Positions 31,712 through 39,861 of a stretch of 64,000 nucleotides of DNA are shown in pieces (position 1 is the first letter of the stretch; each line of letters begins with the position of its first letter). The DNA comes from Brevibacillus_H sp049846925 (GTDB taxonomy: Bacteria; Bacillota; Bacilli; Brevibacillales; Brevibacillaceae). The stretch lies in the NCBI RefSeq assembly GCF_049846925.1, contig NZ_JBNCMT010000008.1, positions 62,001 through 126,000 of the forward strand, given 5' to 3'. Made by a program: the position numbers and the translations under genes. The notes beneath the pieces are model-generated. The model was not told the DNA's origin. It made no database searches and worked only from the letters and a program-made list of their open reading frames with translations.

Positions 31712-32674
31712 TCACACCTCAATCGTCGTTATTTTGCGGATGAGTACAAATCCGATAATTCCTGAAATCAATCCACCACCCATCATGGCGATACCCACGG
31801 GATGCAAGAACAACGTACCAATATAATCCGGCTCAATCAGGTAAATGACAAAACCAAGGATTAACGGGAGCAAACCGATAACAATACCCGACAATTTACC
31901 TTGTGCGGTCAACGTGACAATTTGACGCTGAATCTTCGTTCGATCACGAATCGTTTCTACAATCTTGTCCAAAACGGTTGCCAGGTTACCTCCTACTTGT
32001 CGTTGGATCAAAATCGCCTGGATCATCAATTCCAAGTCTTCACTGGGCATGCGTTCTTTCAAATCATGCAAAGAGTCTTCAATGCTGCTGCCATATTGCA
32101 TTTCTTTGAGGACGGTTTCCATTTCTTCTTTAATGGGAGAAGACGCTTCTTCGACAACGGTTTTCAACGCTTGAGGGAAACTGAACCCGGCACGCAAGGA
32201 GCCCACAATGGTCGTAATCATATCGGCGAGGCTTTCATTAAACTGTTGGATACGTTCTCTTTCTTTTTTCTTCATATACCACTTAGGCATCATGAAACCC
32301 AAGCCTGCCCCGATCAACAAAACGACGATATTGCCTGAAACAACAAACAGAATGCCACCAACTAAAGCAGTTGAAATCCATTGAAAAAGCACGTATTCCT
32401 CCGGTTTGATCGGTACTCCGGCACGTCTTAGCATCGTTTCGATTTTTTGGTTCTTGTCCTTGGTCAAAAATTGTGTACGGATTCGCTGTTTGGTGATTTG
32501 CATCTGAACAAGCAAACTGAACTTCTTGCGATCAAGTCCTTTGCTTGCTTGCAAATCAAGATAATGCTTCATTCGCTTGGTCAGTCTGCGATCGGACAAG
32601 AAGACCATTTGCAAAATTGAAATGAAAAGCAAGTAGGACGTAAAGAGAAATAAGACCAGAATGAAATATTTCAT
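31712..32674 (-). CDS. tadB: TadB: type II secretion F domain inner-membrane protein
   Basis: About 320 residues starting MKYFILVLFLF at 32674 (an ATG 9 bases earlier, MVGMKY, is closer to AGGAGG, so the exact start is uncertain). Hydrophobic N-terminus, one internal pair (ALVGGILFVVSGNIVVLLIGAGLG), and a C-terminal pair (GIVIGLLPLILGFVIYLIEP, then IAMMGGGLISGIIGF). The cytoplasmic part has FNESLADMITTIVGSLRAGFS, the T2SF pattern shared with TadC. It overlaps tadA by a few bases, as expected for coupled Tad genes. Confidence 0.92.
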   Translation of the reverse strand: MKYFILVLFLFTSYLLFISILQMVFLSDRRLTKRMKHYLDLQASKGLDRKKFSLLVQMQITKQRIRTQFLTKDKNQKIETMLRRAGVPIKPEEYVLFQWISTALVGGILFVVSGNIVVLLIGAGLGFMMPKWYMKKKERERIQQFNESLADMITTIVGSLRAGFSFPQALKTVVEEASSPIKEEMETVLKEMQYGSSIEDSLHDLKERMPSEDLELMIQAILIQRQVGGNLATVLDKIVETIRDRTKIQRQIVTLTAQGKLSGIVIGLLPLILGFVIYLIEPDYIGTLFLHPVGIAMMGGGLISGIIGFVLIRKITTIEV

Positions 32675-32676
32675 TC

Positions 32677-34107
32677 CTACCATTCCTCCTCTTCGATAAA
32701 GACGCTTGTCGGTATCTGGATGCCGGAAGACTCGAGTCGTTCATAAAACTTCGGACGTACTCCGGTAGGAACCAGCTTGCCTATGATTTTCCCCTGACTG
32801 TCTACCCCTTGCTGATTAAAAGAGAAAATATCTTGCAAGACGATGACATCGCCTTCTAATCCTTGCACTTCCGTGATATTGACAATTTTGCGAGTTCCGT
32901 CCTTGAGACGGGATTGTTGAATGATGACATCTACCGCACCAGCAATTTGTTCACGAATCGCTTTGACGGGCAGCTCGACACCAGCCATTAGAACCATTGT
33001 TTCGAGACGGGAGATCATATCTCTCGGGCTGTTGGAGTGACCTGTAGCAAGTGAACCGTCATGACCGGTGTTCATCGCTTGCAGCATATCGAGTGCCTCA
33101 CCGCCACGTACCTCCCCGATTACAATGCGGTCTGGTCTCATCCGCAGGGCATTTCGTACCAGGTCTCGGATGGTGATTCCGCCTTTTCCTTCAATATTAG
33201 GCGGGCGAGATTCCAGAGAGACAACGTGATCTTGCCCCAGTTGCAATTCGGCAGCATCTTCTATGGTTAATATCCGTTCATCGTTCGGAATGAAATTGGA
33301 CAGAACATTCAAGGTTGTCGTTTTACCAGACCCCGTCCCACCACTGACAAAAATGTTCAAATGGGCTTTTACACACGCGTCCAAAAAAGTTGCCATCTCT
33401 TTGGTCAGTGTGCCGAAACCAATCAAATCTTCGATGGTAAACGGATCTTTGGAGAATTTACGTATCGTCACCGTTGGGCCATTCAATGCGAGTGGCGGAA
33501 TAATGGCGTTTACACGAGAACCGTCCGGCAGCCTCGCATCCACCATGGGACTGCTTTCATCAATTCTTCGACCAATAGGTGCTACGATTTTCTCGATGAT
33601 GTTCATGACATGCTCATTATCCCGGAATTGGATGTTCGTCAATTCAATTTTACCGCTGCGCTCAATGTAGACCTGATTCGGGCCATTTACCATGACTTCC
33701 GATACTTCTTCATCTAGTAAGAGCGGATTGATCGGCCCAAAGCCAGTCAAGTCATTGATTAATTCATCGACAACCCGTTTTCGATCGATCTTCCCTCGGA
33801 ACGATTCGTTTTCTTTGATAATATCGATGGCAAGTGCATCCAGCTTGGGGATAATCTCTTCAACATTGTCATCTTTTAATTCGTTCAGGATGCGTTTATG
33901 CATCAGATTTTTCAGTTCCTGATGCTTGTCATTGGGTGCCGAGCGGACTTTGGGCTTGGGGGATGTCTCCTGTCTTTTGGACTCCCTATACGTGCTGATT
34001 AAATCTTTCTTCGGCGCTCTATCAACAAAATCGTCCTCATTTTCTATCAGGTTAGGGTCTGTTTGTTTCTCTTGATGCTTGGCTTGTATTTTATTGAGCA
34101 GACTCAT
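32677..34107 (-). CDS. tadA: TadA/CpaF pilus-assembly ATPase
   Basis: 476 residues. Walker A GGTGSGKTT at 256-264, Asp/His-box strands FQ-type near ILTIEDAAELQL, and the RPDRIVIGEVRGGEALDMLQ Walker-B region mark a secretion ATPase of the GspE/CpaF class. N-terminus of about 90 residues is charged and may bind the platform proteins. Hexameric ATP hydrolysis drives assembly of the Flp pilus. ATG overlaps the CpaE-like stop by 4 bases; AAGGAGGGAACCAC precedes. Confidence 0.96.
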   Translation of the reverse strand: MSLLNKIQAKHQEKQTDPNLIENEDDFVDRAPKKDLISTYRESKRQETSPKPKVRSAPNDKHQELKNLMHKRILNELKDDNVEEIIPKLDALAIDIIKENESFRGKIDRKRVVDELINDLTGFGPINPLLLDEEVSEVMVNGPNQVYIERSGKIELTNIQFRDNEHVMNIIEKIVAPIGRRIDESSPMVDARLPDGSRVNAIIPPLALNGPTVTIRKFSKDPFTIEDLIGFGTLTKEMATFLDACVKAHLNIFVSGGTGSGKTTTLNVLSNFIPNDERILTIEDAAELQLGQDHVVSLESRPPNIEGKGGITIRDLVRNALRMRPDRIVIGEVRGGEALDMLQAMNTGHDGSLATGHSNSPRDMISRLETMVLMAGVELPVKAIREQIAGAVDVIIQQSRLKDGTRKIVNITEVQGLEGDVIVLQDIFSFNQQGVDSQGKIIGKLVPTGVRPKFYERLESSGIQIPTSVFIEEEEW

Positions 34108-34955
34108 GTGGTTCCCTCCTTAACCCGTTTCTTGCTGAATAGTTTGGAAAAGATGGAAGGGGATTTGGGCTTGATTAAGGTAATTTCTCTGCGGGAGGAC
34201 AACTGTTCTGCCAACTTGTAAATGGACTTGGCCAATTCGGTTTTCGCTTGATTAATGACAAACGGGATTCCAATATTTAACGATTGAGAGGCGATGGTGA
34301 AATCATTGGGAATAAAGATCGGCTCTTCTTCCCCCAAAATATCGGGTACATCTGCCGCCTGAATGACACTTTCCATCGTTGAACGGTTAATAATGATTCG
34401 GGCTTTCTCACGCAGTCCCAACATATCGAGGGTTTCGAGCATCAGCTTCGTATTCTTCAACGTTGCCATCTCCAAATTGGTAACGACCAGAATCTGATCC
34501 GCCTTTTCAATAATTCCCAGTGTCCGCTCCTGCAAGCCGACACCCGTATCTACGACTACATAATCATGTTGCAACAAAAGCAAATCCATCACTTGCCGCA
34601 ACATTTGATCAGTTACCAGGTCTGCATATTCCGGTCGTTCTGGAGCCGCAAGAACCTTTACCCCGCTTTCATGGGTACTGAGGTAACTGGCAAGACTGAA
34701 TTCATCGAGACGATCAATTTCTTCCACGACATCTTTTATCGTAAAAGTAGAATGTAAATCCATCGCTAAACTGACATCACCGAATTGGAAATCACCATCT
34801 ACTACGCCGATTTGAATATTTTTCTTGCAGAGTGCTACCGCCAGATTGACACTGAGCAACGTTCTACCAACGCCACCTTTGGCACTGCAGACAGCAATCA
34901 TTTCACCTCTTTTACTTTTCTTAGTATCGTTTATTTCCTGTTGATTGCTCGTCAT
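34104..34955 (-). CDS. cpaE: CpaE/TadZ-like MinD-ParA ATPase
   Basis: 283 residues with the deviant Walker A KGGVGRT (residues 26-32; note Arg where Lys is common), VVVDTGVGLQ (Walker B) and a C-terminal NRSTMES region, i.e. a MinD/ParA-type P-loop. In Tad systems this protein positions the pilus machine at a pole or on the membrane. AAGGAGGGAATACCC precedes the ATG. It lacks the N-terminal receiver-like domain found in Caulobacter CpaE, as in many Gram-positive systems. Confidence 0.9.
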   Translation of the reverse strand: MTSNQQEINDTKKSKRGEMIAVCSAKGGVGRTLLSVNLAVALCKKNIQIGVVDGDFQFGDVSLAMDLHSTFTIKDVVEEIDRLDEFSLASYLSTHESGVKVLAAPERPEYADLVTDQMLRQVMDLLLLQHDYVVVDTGVGLQERTLGIIEKADQILVVTNLEMATLKNTKLMLETLDMLGLREKARIIINRSTMESVIQAADVPDILGEEEPIFIPNDFTIASQSLNIGIPFVINQAKTELAKSIYKLAEQLSSRREITLIKPKSPSIFSKLFSKKRVKEGTT

Positions 34956-34972
34956 GGGTATTCCCTCCTTCC

Positions 34973-35710
34973 CTATTTGCGGGTGGTTGGTTGACTCGGA
35001 GTGGAACTGGTCGCAGGTGTCGCCTTAGGAACCGCTCTCTTCACAGACGGCGTTACTCGAGTATGGAGGGACAATTGAATGTTTCCTCGCTCTGCTGAAT
35101 TGATCAGTTTCACTGCATCATTTGGCTGCAGCTCTAGCGTTACTGCACTGTATTCCACATACTCTTCTGTACCCGTTGTCTCTACAATTCGGCGTCCAAT
35201 AGCCAGCACACGTACATTGGATAAAATCTGTTCTGTTCTTACACGGGTTTCATTGCCTTCTTTGTAATGTTCACTAAATACGACATCCACGGTGTCTTCT
35301 GGCTCAATCAGGTTGGAGACGGATTGCACGATGTTGACTCCGACCGAAACAGCCCGAAAGCCATCTTTTACTTTTCTGGAGACAAACAAATTTTCTTCTG
35401 CCTGTGTTTTCACATGATGGCTGAGGAGTGTCTCTCCCGTCTCCAAATCAGCCGTTGCGAACTTTCCATTGATATCTCCCAAACTACGAATTGCATTTGG
35501 ATGCAATCCTTTCTCTGGTACTTTGACAACCTTCACCGTACCATTGCTCAGCTTTTCATTTTCCTTGATAGGTTGCCCTGCCACTACGACATCCACCATA
35601 CTGTCATTTATGAGTGCTTCCTGATCGTATTGCTTCATGTATTGAAAGAAGAGGAACGTTGTTATTCCACCCATAACTAATGCTACAAAGAGGATAATTT
35701 TGGATCTCAT
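34973..35710 (-). CDS. cpaB: CpaB/RcpC-like Flp pilus assembly protein (SAF domain)
   Basis: About 245 residues from the ATG at 35710 (GGTGG ribosome site, 5 bases). One N-terminal membrane helix (IILFVALVMGGITTFLFF), then the SAF/CpaB region: VVVAGQPIKENEKLSNGTVKVVKVPEKG and VGVNIVQSVSNLIEPEDTVDVVF. It ends with a Ser/Thr/Pro-rich tail (ATPATSSTPSQPTTRK). In diderms it works with the secretin; this organism has no outer membrane, so it may guide the pilus through the wall. Confidence 0.88.
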   Translation of the reverse strand: MRSKIILFVALVMGGITTFLFFQYMKQYDQEALINDSMVDVVVAGQPIKENEKLSNGTVKVVKVPEKGLHPNAIRSLGDINGKFATADLETGETLLSHHVKTQAEENLFVSRKVKDGFRAVSVGVNIVQSVSNLIEPEDTVDVVFSEHYKEGNETRVRTEQILSNVRVLAIGRRIVETTGTEEYVEYSAVTLELQPNDAVKLINSAERGNIQLSLHTRVTPSVKRAVPKATPATSSTPSQPTTRK

Positions 35711-35719
35711 AGTTTCCAC

Positions 35720-36637
35720 CTACTCTGTTAGTCTGATGCTAAATGCACCGTGTGCAACACTGTCTGGTTTCGTGAATCCTGTTCCGGCACGTTTGATGAA
35801 CATTCCTGTGATGGCCGTATCCGTTGCGCTCATCGGATCCGTAATGTAGAAATAAGCAAAGCCTTTTACCCGAACGCTTTTTAATTGTTTGTCCGGGTCA
35901 CCCAACGCCTCATAGACAGGAATCAAAATCACTCGTGAACAATCCCGATCATTTACATCACGAGGGTTTTCCGAGCACCCATTTACACGCTCACGCACCA
36001 CTGTCCTTGTCTTACCTGCTATATTTCCTGTTTGTGTATCCAGCACGTCGCCTACTTTGATTTCATTTTGGTACCCGTGACGCAGATTTTCTTCATAGGT
36101 TTCTGAACCCGTGCCACCTAAGGCAAGGACTCCGAAGTAACCTTGATCAACATCCGTCTGATCAACCTTCAATTTATACTCTTTGAAATACTCCAACTCG
36201 ATTGATTCATCTATACCCAAGGGAGCTGCCCCTTTGGCTCGACCCATCACTCCCAGTTCAGCCGCTGCATGTGCCGAAACAGGTGCGGTCTCTCTCCCGA
36301 ATAGTCGTGAGAAGGTTAATGGTACCTGCTTTTCCAGATCAATGGAAACTTTATCTTCCATACTCACTACAATGTCTTGCAAACTATCTTCTTCTTCGTG
36401 CTCTCTTAAAATGGTTTGTATTACTTCATTTACTTTTAATTCTGTATTGGTCAGTTCCTGTGCACCTGAAAGTACAGCGGCATTGGCGGTTTTTTGCAGT
36501 TTTGCCCTGTTTAACATGAGATTGCCTCCATCGATGACAAGCCCAACCATTGTCAGAAGTGCCACCATGGACAGCGATATGAGAAGAACCGCATTTCCTT
36601 CTTCCTGTTTTAGGAGACCTTTGAAAAATGAAATCAT
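35720..36637 (-). CDS. TadG-like pseudopilin/pilus-assembly protein
   Basis: 305 residues. N-terminal TadE/G-type transmembrane segment after an EEGN motif: KQEEGNAVLLISLSMVALLTM, preceded by short basic MISFFKGLL. Followed by VIDGGNLMLNRAKLQKTANAAVLSGAQEL, the classic TadG-like N-terminal region (D/Y-x-x-x-x-x-x-A-x-L-Q-x-A-A-DAA pattern). The rest is an extracellular domain. Position between CpaB-like and TadE-like genes fits a minor pseudopilin. Confidence 0.88.
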   Translation of the reverse strand: MISFFKGLLKQEEGNAVLLISLSMVALLTMVGLVIDGGNLMLNRAKLQKTANAAVLSGAQELTNTELKVNEVIQTILREHEEEDSLQDIVVSMEDKVSIDLEKQVPLTFSRLFGRETAPVSAHAAAELGVMGRAKGAAPLGIDESIELEYFKEYKLKVDQTDVDQGYFGVLALGGTGSETYEENLRHGYQNEIKVGDVLDTQTGNIAGKTRTVVRERVNGCSENPRDVNDRDCSRVILIPVYEALGDPDKQLKSVRVKGFAYFYITDPMSATDTAITGMFIKRAGTGFTKPDSVAHGAFSIRLTE

Positions 36638-36644
36638 CGATTAC

Positions 36645-37028
36645 TCACTCCACCCTGATCGTAGAATTGGCTGATAGAATGATAGGTGAGGGAAAAAGCT
36701 TGGATAAAACCGGTGTCATCAATTCCACCGGATACACAAGAGTGACAGTGACATATCCCCCTGGCGTTCTTGTTTCTTGTGTAGGACTCACTTGAACCTG
36801 TAATAAATCGGTCTCGCCAATATGAACATAGTTTCGGGCGAATGAAATGATTTCTGCATCTGGTTTACCCAGGCCACCCAGACGAACTGTCTCCTGTGAA
36901 GCCATTTGCAGGTGAACATAGGAGTAGAACACTCTGCCGAAGTCAAAAATTCCGGCCAGTAATAGAAGCATAACTGGCAGAAGGAGTGCCATTTCGACCA
37001 TGGACTGCCCCTGTTCATCCTTTACCAT
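36645..37028 (-). CDS. TadE-like minor pseudopilin
   Basis: About 127 residues from the ATG at 37028 (GATGGAGTACTT before it), overlapping the prepilin peptidase stop. The start MVKDEQGQSMVEMALLLPVMLLLLAGIFDFGRVFY has the TadE signature: G-Q-S-M-V-E then a hydrophobic helix then DFGR. The G|xxxE site suggests processing by the A24 peptidase encoded upstream. Confidence 0.9.
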   Translation of the reverse strand: MVKDEQGQSMVEMALLLPVMLLLLAGIFDFGRVFYSYVHLQMASQETVRLGGLGKPDAEIISFARNYVHIGETDLLQVQVSPTQETRTPGGYVTVTLVYPVELMTPVLSKLFPSPIILSANSTIRVE

Positions 37029-37543
37029 AAGTACTCCATCCCCTTTGCATACAAGGTAATTAAGGCACCTCCCACAATAGCTACACCGTACGGATAAGTT
37101 GTCGCAAGAGCGCTTTTGTCCGTGCGAAAAGGCAAGATCCAACCATTGCGGATACACCAGAAATTAATAATCAAGGAACGAATACTGTTTCCGATCCCTC
37201 GTTTCACCATCAGTATGAGTAATGCGATGAGTCCACCGAGCAATGCCATGTATATGGCCGTAGTAACTACAAATATAGTCCCTTTGAATGCTCCGATTAA
37301 TGCCAGCAGCTTTACGTCGCCTGCACCCATACCACCTAATAAATACGGAATGAGCAAGAGTAGTAATCCGATGGCAAATCCACCGACAGAAAAGCCCAGT
37401 CCAGCCCATCCATCTGAGAAAAAATGAATGATAAGTGCAAGAATAATGCCTGGAAAAACGACTTTATTATAAATTTTGCGATTCGCTACGTCGGTGATAA
37501 AACAGATACAAAGAATCAAAAGGAGTGCTCCGTTAAGCAACAT
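37022..37543 (-). CDS. A24-family prepilin peptidase (TadV/CpaA)
   Basis: 173 residues, six or so membrane helices. The two catalytic aspartates are visible: Asp18 in FITDVANRKIYN and the GxGD motif in LGGMGAGDVKLLA. Short version without the N-terminal methylase, typical of Flp systems. It cleaves the leader peptides of the three Flp pilins and the TadE-like protein. Start after AGGAGGAAATCAGC. Confidence 0.93.
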   Translation of the reverse strand: MLLNGALLLILCICFITDVANRKIYNKVVFPGIILALIIHFFSDGWAGLGFSVGGFAIGLLLLLIPYLLGGMGAGDVKLLALIGAFKGTIFVVTTAIYMALLGGLIALLILMVKRGIGNSIRSLIINFWCIRNGWILPFRTDKSALATTYPYGVAIVGGALITLYAKGMEYLW

Positions 37544-37656
37544 GCTGATTTCCTCCTGGATCCCCTATCCGAACCCCCTGGTTAAAAGAGAGGCCCTACG
37601 TTCATCACGCAAGGCCACCATCTTTTGCCCTCTGTATGGAAGGGTATCAATAATTG

Positions 37657-37848
37657 CTATACTTGTGGGCCGTCACCATCACGACTGATTAGTGCATTCG
37701 TTATGTTACTGAACATTTCGACAACTTCAGTACGCAAGCTGCCTAATGCAATCAAAGCCGCTATGGAGAGAAAACCAAGCACAATTCCGTACTCTGTCAT
37801 CCCTTGTCCATGCTCGTCCATGAACAAACGTTGCAATGATGCAAGCAT
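37657..37848 (-). CDS. Flp-type pilin (divergent copy)
   Basis: About 63 residues; begins MLASLQRLFMDEHGQGMTEYG (ATG 37848; a GTG at 37857 is possible). G|MTEY processing site followed by a hydrophobic helix GIVLGFLSIAALIALGSL. The C-tail ends DGDGPQV. It differs clearly from the other two pilins, which are near-identical. Confidence 0.9.
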   Translation of the reverse strand: MLASLQRLFMDEHGQGMTEYGIVLGFLSIAALIALGSLRTEVVEMFSNITNALISRDGDGPQV

Positions 37849-37878
37849 GGGTATCACTCGCTTTCTGATCGAGGTTTA

Positions 37879-38070
37879 CTACGGTGTTCCGCCACCATCT
37901 TCACGGTTGGTTACCAAAGTAACTACGTTGTTGTACATTTCCATAATTTCTCCACGAAGCGTTGCGAGTGCTCCGACAACTGCCACTGCGATAATTCCAA
38001 GTACGAGTCCGTATTCTGTCATACCTTGTCCGTGTTCTTCTACCAATAGGCCCTTGAATTTGTTCATCAT
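37879..38070 (-). CDS. flp: Flp-type pilin copy 2
   Basis: 63 residues, MMNKFKGLLVEEHGQGMTEYG, then a hydrophobic VLGIIAVAVVGALATL helix and an ending REDGGGTP. G|MTEY cleavage site. It matches copy 3 except for two residues (H/Q at position 13 and M/I at 44). Major-subunit candidate. AAAGGAGAGTTTACTC before the ATG. Confidence 0.94.
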   Translation of the reverse strand: MMNKFKGLLVEEHGQGMTEYGLVLGIIAVAVVGALATLRGEIMEMYNNVVTLVTNREDGGGTP

Positions 38071-38149
38071 GAGTAAACTCTCCTTTAAGTAGTCGATTTT
38101 AGGTGAATTGAAGTAAGTTGATCGTTGGCAGTTTTTTGCGTTTTAGAGT

Positions 38150-38341
38150 TTACGGTGTTCCGCCACCATCTTCACGGTTTGTTACTAGAGTAACTACGTT
38201 GTTGTACATCTCGATAATTTCTCCACGAAGCGTTGCAAGTGCTCCAACTACTGCCACTGCAATAATGCCGAGTACTAGCCCGTACTCTGTCATACCTTGA
38301 CCTTGTTCTTCTACAAGCAAACCTTTGAATTTGTTCATCAT
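38150..38341 (-). CDS. flp: Flp-type pilin copy 3
   Basis: 63 residues, MMNKFKGLLVEEQGQGMTEYG. Nearly identical in protein and DNA to copy 2 (37879-38070), a recent tandem duplication with an 80-base spacer. Start site AAGGAGAGAAAGTC. Confidence 0.94.
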   Translation of the reverse strand: MMNKFKGLLVEEQGQGMTEYGLVLGIIAVAVVGALATLRGEIIEMYNNVVTLVTNREDGGGTP

Positions 38342-38361
38342 GACTTTCTCTCCTTATCCAT

Positions 38362-38703
38362 TCATGGTCGTAGTTGGACGAAATGTCCGATTTGAGTTTC
38401 TGTTTGACGAGCTGCTCCTGCTGGAAGTTCGATAACAGACACTGCATCTGCATAGATTGGGCCAACTTTTCCCGGACGAAGTTGCTCATCAATCGCAACG
38501 ATTTTCAAGTCGGCATTCAGATACAGTACATCAATGGAATAATTCATGAAAAACGTGTGCACCGATCGGCAGGGTCGAATATGCAGAGCGCAACCTGTCG
38601 GCAATTCTTTCGTGAACATTAACCCTTTCAACCTTCCTAGGAAGGTGTAGGCTTGTCCGATCTGACTAGCCAGAATTTGATTGTTCGACAGATTGATCAG
38701 CAT
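38362..38703 (-). CDS. DUF192-family protein, first gene of the Tad operon
   Basis: 113 residues with the DUF192 pattern FLGRLKGLMFTKELPTGCALHIRP, then VHTFFMNYSIDVLYLNADLKIV and VIELPAGAARQ. The family is small and often sits in Flp/Tad loci of Gram-positive bacteria; its function is not known. A strong AAAGGAGG lies 10 bases before its ATG. The c-di-GMP riboswitch is upstream. Confidence 0.9.
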   Translation of the reverse strand: MLINLSNNQILASQIGQAYTFLGRLKGLMFTKELPTGCALHIRPCRSVHTFFMNYSIDVLYLNADLKIVAIDEQLRPGKVGPIYADAVSVIELPAGAARQTETQIGHFVQLRP

Positions 38704-38733
38704 GTGGTGTGCACCTCCTTTTAGACATAGAGT

Positions 38734-38760
38734 AACCCCGCCTATACCGAAAGCGGGGTT
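38734..38760 (-). promoter_or_regulatory. GC-rich hairpin in the riboswitch expression platform
   Basis: AACCCCGC and GCGGGGTT arms (38734-38741, 38753-38760), loop of 11. TACCGAAAG in the loop and arm (38745-38753 on the plus strand) is the reverse complement of CTTTCGGTA at 38789-38797 in the aptamer end, so the two can pair with each other instead. There is no U-run after it, so it is not an obvious terminator. Confidence 0.6.
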
Positions 38761-38785
38761 GCTAGTAGATATATTCTACACCCGT

Positions 38786-38889
38786 AATCTTTCGGTAACT
38801 GGCTGGCATAGTGTCAGGCTTCTCCTAAACACCTTAGCCCCTTTAGCTTTGCGTCACTGATTTTCATCAGCTTTGCCTTTATCGAGATT
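38786..38889 (-). ncRNA. Cyclic di-GMP-I (GEMM-I) riboswitch
   Basis: Minus-strand sequence has all aptamer landmarks in order: GGCAAAGC, a GAAA tetraloop closed by CTGAT/ATCAG, GACGCAAAGCT with GGCTAAGG (P2/tetraloop receptor), then the 3' TATGCCAGCCAGTTACC that carries the ligand-contacting strand. The outer P1 stem can form between AATCT (from plus 38885-38889) and AGATT (plus 38786-38790). It lies 83 bases upstream of the DUF192-Flp operon. Known GEMM-I aptamers sense c-di-GMP; pilus control by them is well precedented. Confidence 0.9.
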
Positions 38890-39203
38890 CAGCGAGTGTT
38901 GCCGTGTCGACTGATCTCTTGGCTTCATTCTACGTCCTAGCATATTATTCGACATCGTTCTCTTAGCTTAAATTTCGAACCCATGAAAATCTCTCCAATG
39001 ATCTAGTTTAGATATAATAAAAAATTTTTAATCAGGATTTTACTTTGTGAAAATTGGATAAATTTAGCATTTCCAATAGATATATTTACCTACCTCAGGC
39101 TATTGGAGCATCTTTCTTTCTCTTAGGCTGGATTTTATCATTTTTCAGTAAAGATAGTCTTCGCCACCTAGCATTTTTTAGCCATGGGACCTCAACAAAA
39201 AAA
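38890..39203. other. AT-rich spacer upstream of riboswitch
   Basis: This 300-base stretch between the riboswitch and the terminator at 39204 holds no supported gene; it must contain the Tad operon promoter on the minus strand, but I see no confident -35/-10 pair. Confidence 0.4.
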
Positions 39204-39242
39204 GGCAGTGGGAAAGTGATTCTGAAGTACTCCCCCACTACC
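39204..39242 (-). terminator. Intrinsic terminator of the 177-aa gene
   Basis: GGCAGTGGG and CCCACTACC arms (one mismatch) with a run of T on the minus strand (the CAACAAAAAAA before 39204 on the plus strand). Confidence 0.8.
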
Positions 39243-39263
39243 TACCTGCCTATTTACCAAGTG

Positions 39264-39797
39264 CTATTGTATTTTTGGATGAAAGGTACGAAACAATAAT
39301 TGTTCATTTCCTTTCTCTTCAACCCATCTTACACGCTCAGCGATCATCTCCATGACTGCTTCCAGATCTTGTTCCTTATCGCATGGAAAATGAAACGAAT
39401 AAGCAAGTACACATTTTTGTTCGTTGACCAAGAATTGCTCGAGAACATACTCTTCTGCATCTTCCAGCACTCTACGTCTCGTATCCATTGTAGACACTAC
39501 ACAATAGAGACCATCCCACTCTGCACGCACATATGTCGTTGTTACCTGCACGTGCAAGCTTTGTTTTATTCCGGTTCGACTGACCTTCACAGAATCTTCA
39601 CGATAAAAACCAATGCCAGAAGGAAGCTGATCCAGTAGTCCAAATGGGAATCCCGATGGTAAATCCTCTGCCTTCAACCCTGAGATTAATCGACCTGGGA
39701 GTAGGTACACTCCCTCTTGGTCACGAAGCAACTTTTCACCCAGTACAAAGATGTCTTGGGACCCACTCTCCTGATTATTTGCGATTTGGACGAACAT
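39264..39797 (-). CDS. Unknown protein (177 aa), next to a Y-family polymerase
   Basis: I do not recognise this 177-residue protein. It opens MFVQIANNQESGSQDIFVLG, has a LPSGFPFGLLDQLPSGIGFY stretch, and a helical, acidic C-terminal half (VLEDAEEYVLEQFLV, EAVMEMIAERVRWVEEKG). GGGGGTGCGGAT precedes its ATG; the polymerase stop is 65 bases upstream on the same strand, so the two may be co-expressed. It could be a DNA-damage accessory protein by position only. Confidence 0.6.
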   Translation of the reverse strand: MFVQIANNQESGSQDIFVLGEKLLRDQEGVYLLPGRLISGLKAEDLPSGFPFGLLDQLPSGIGFYREDSVKVSRTGIKQSLHVQVTTTYVRAEWDGLYCVVSTMDTRRRVLEDAEEYVLEQFLVNEQKCVLAYSFHFPCDKEQDLEAVMEMIAERVRWVEEKGNEQLLFRTFHPKIQ

Positions 39798-39861
39798 ATC
39801 CGCACCCCCTGATTGCAGTATGTACTACTTCTGCACCACTCAAACAGGAAAGCAACCGCCA

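Noticed and set aside
38704..38785. GC-rich hairpin as a simple intrinsic terminator
   Set aside because: No U-run follows, so I list it as part of the riboswitch platform instead of a terminator.
39054..39299. 81-codon plus-strand frame
   Set aside because: No ribosome site, overlaps the terminator at 39204 and the antisense gene at 39264; likely chance.
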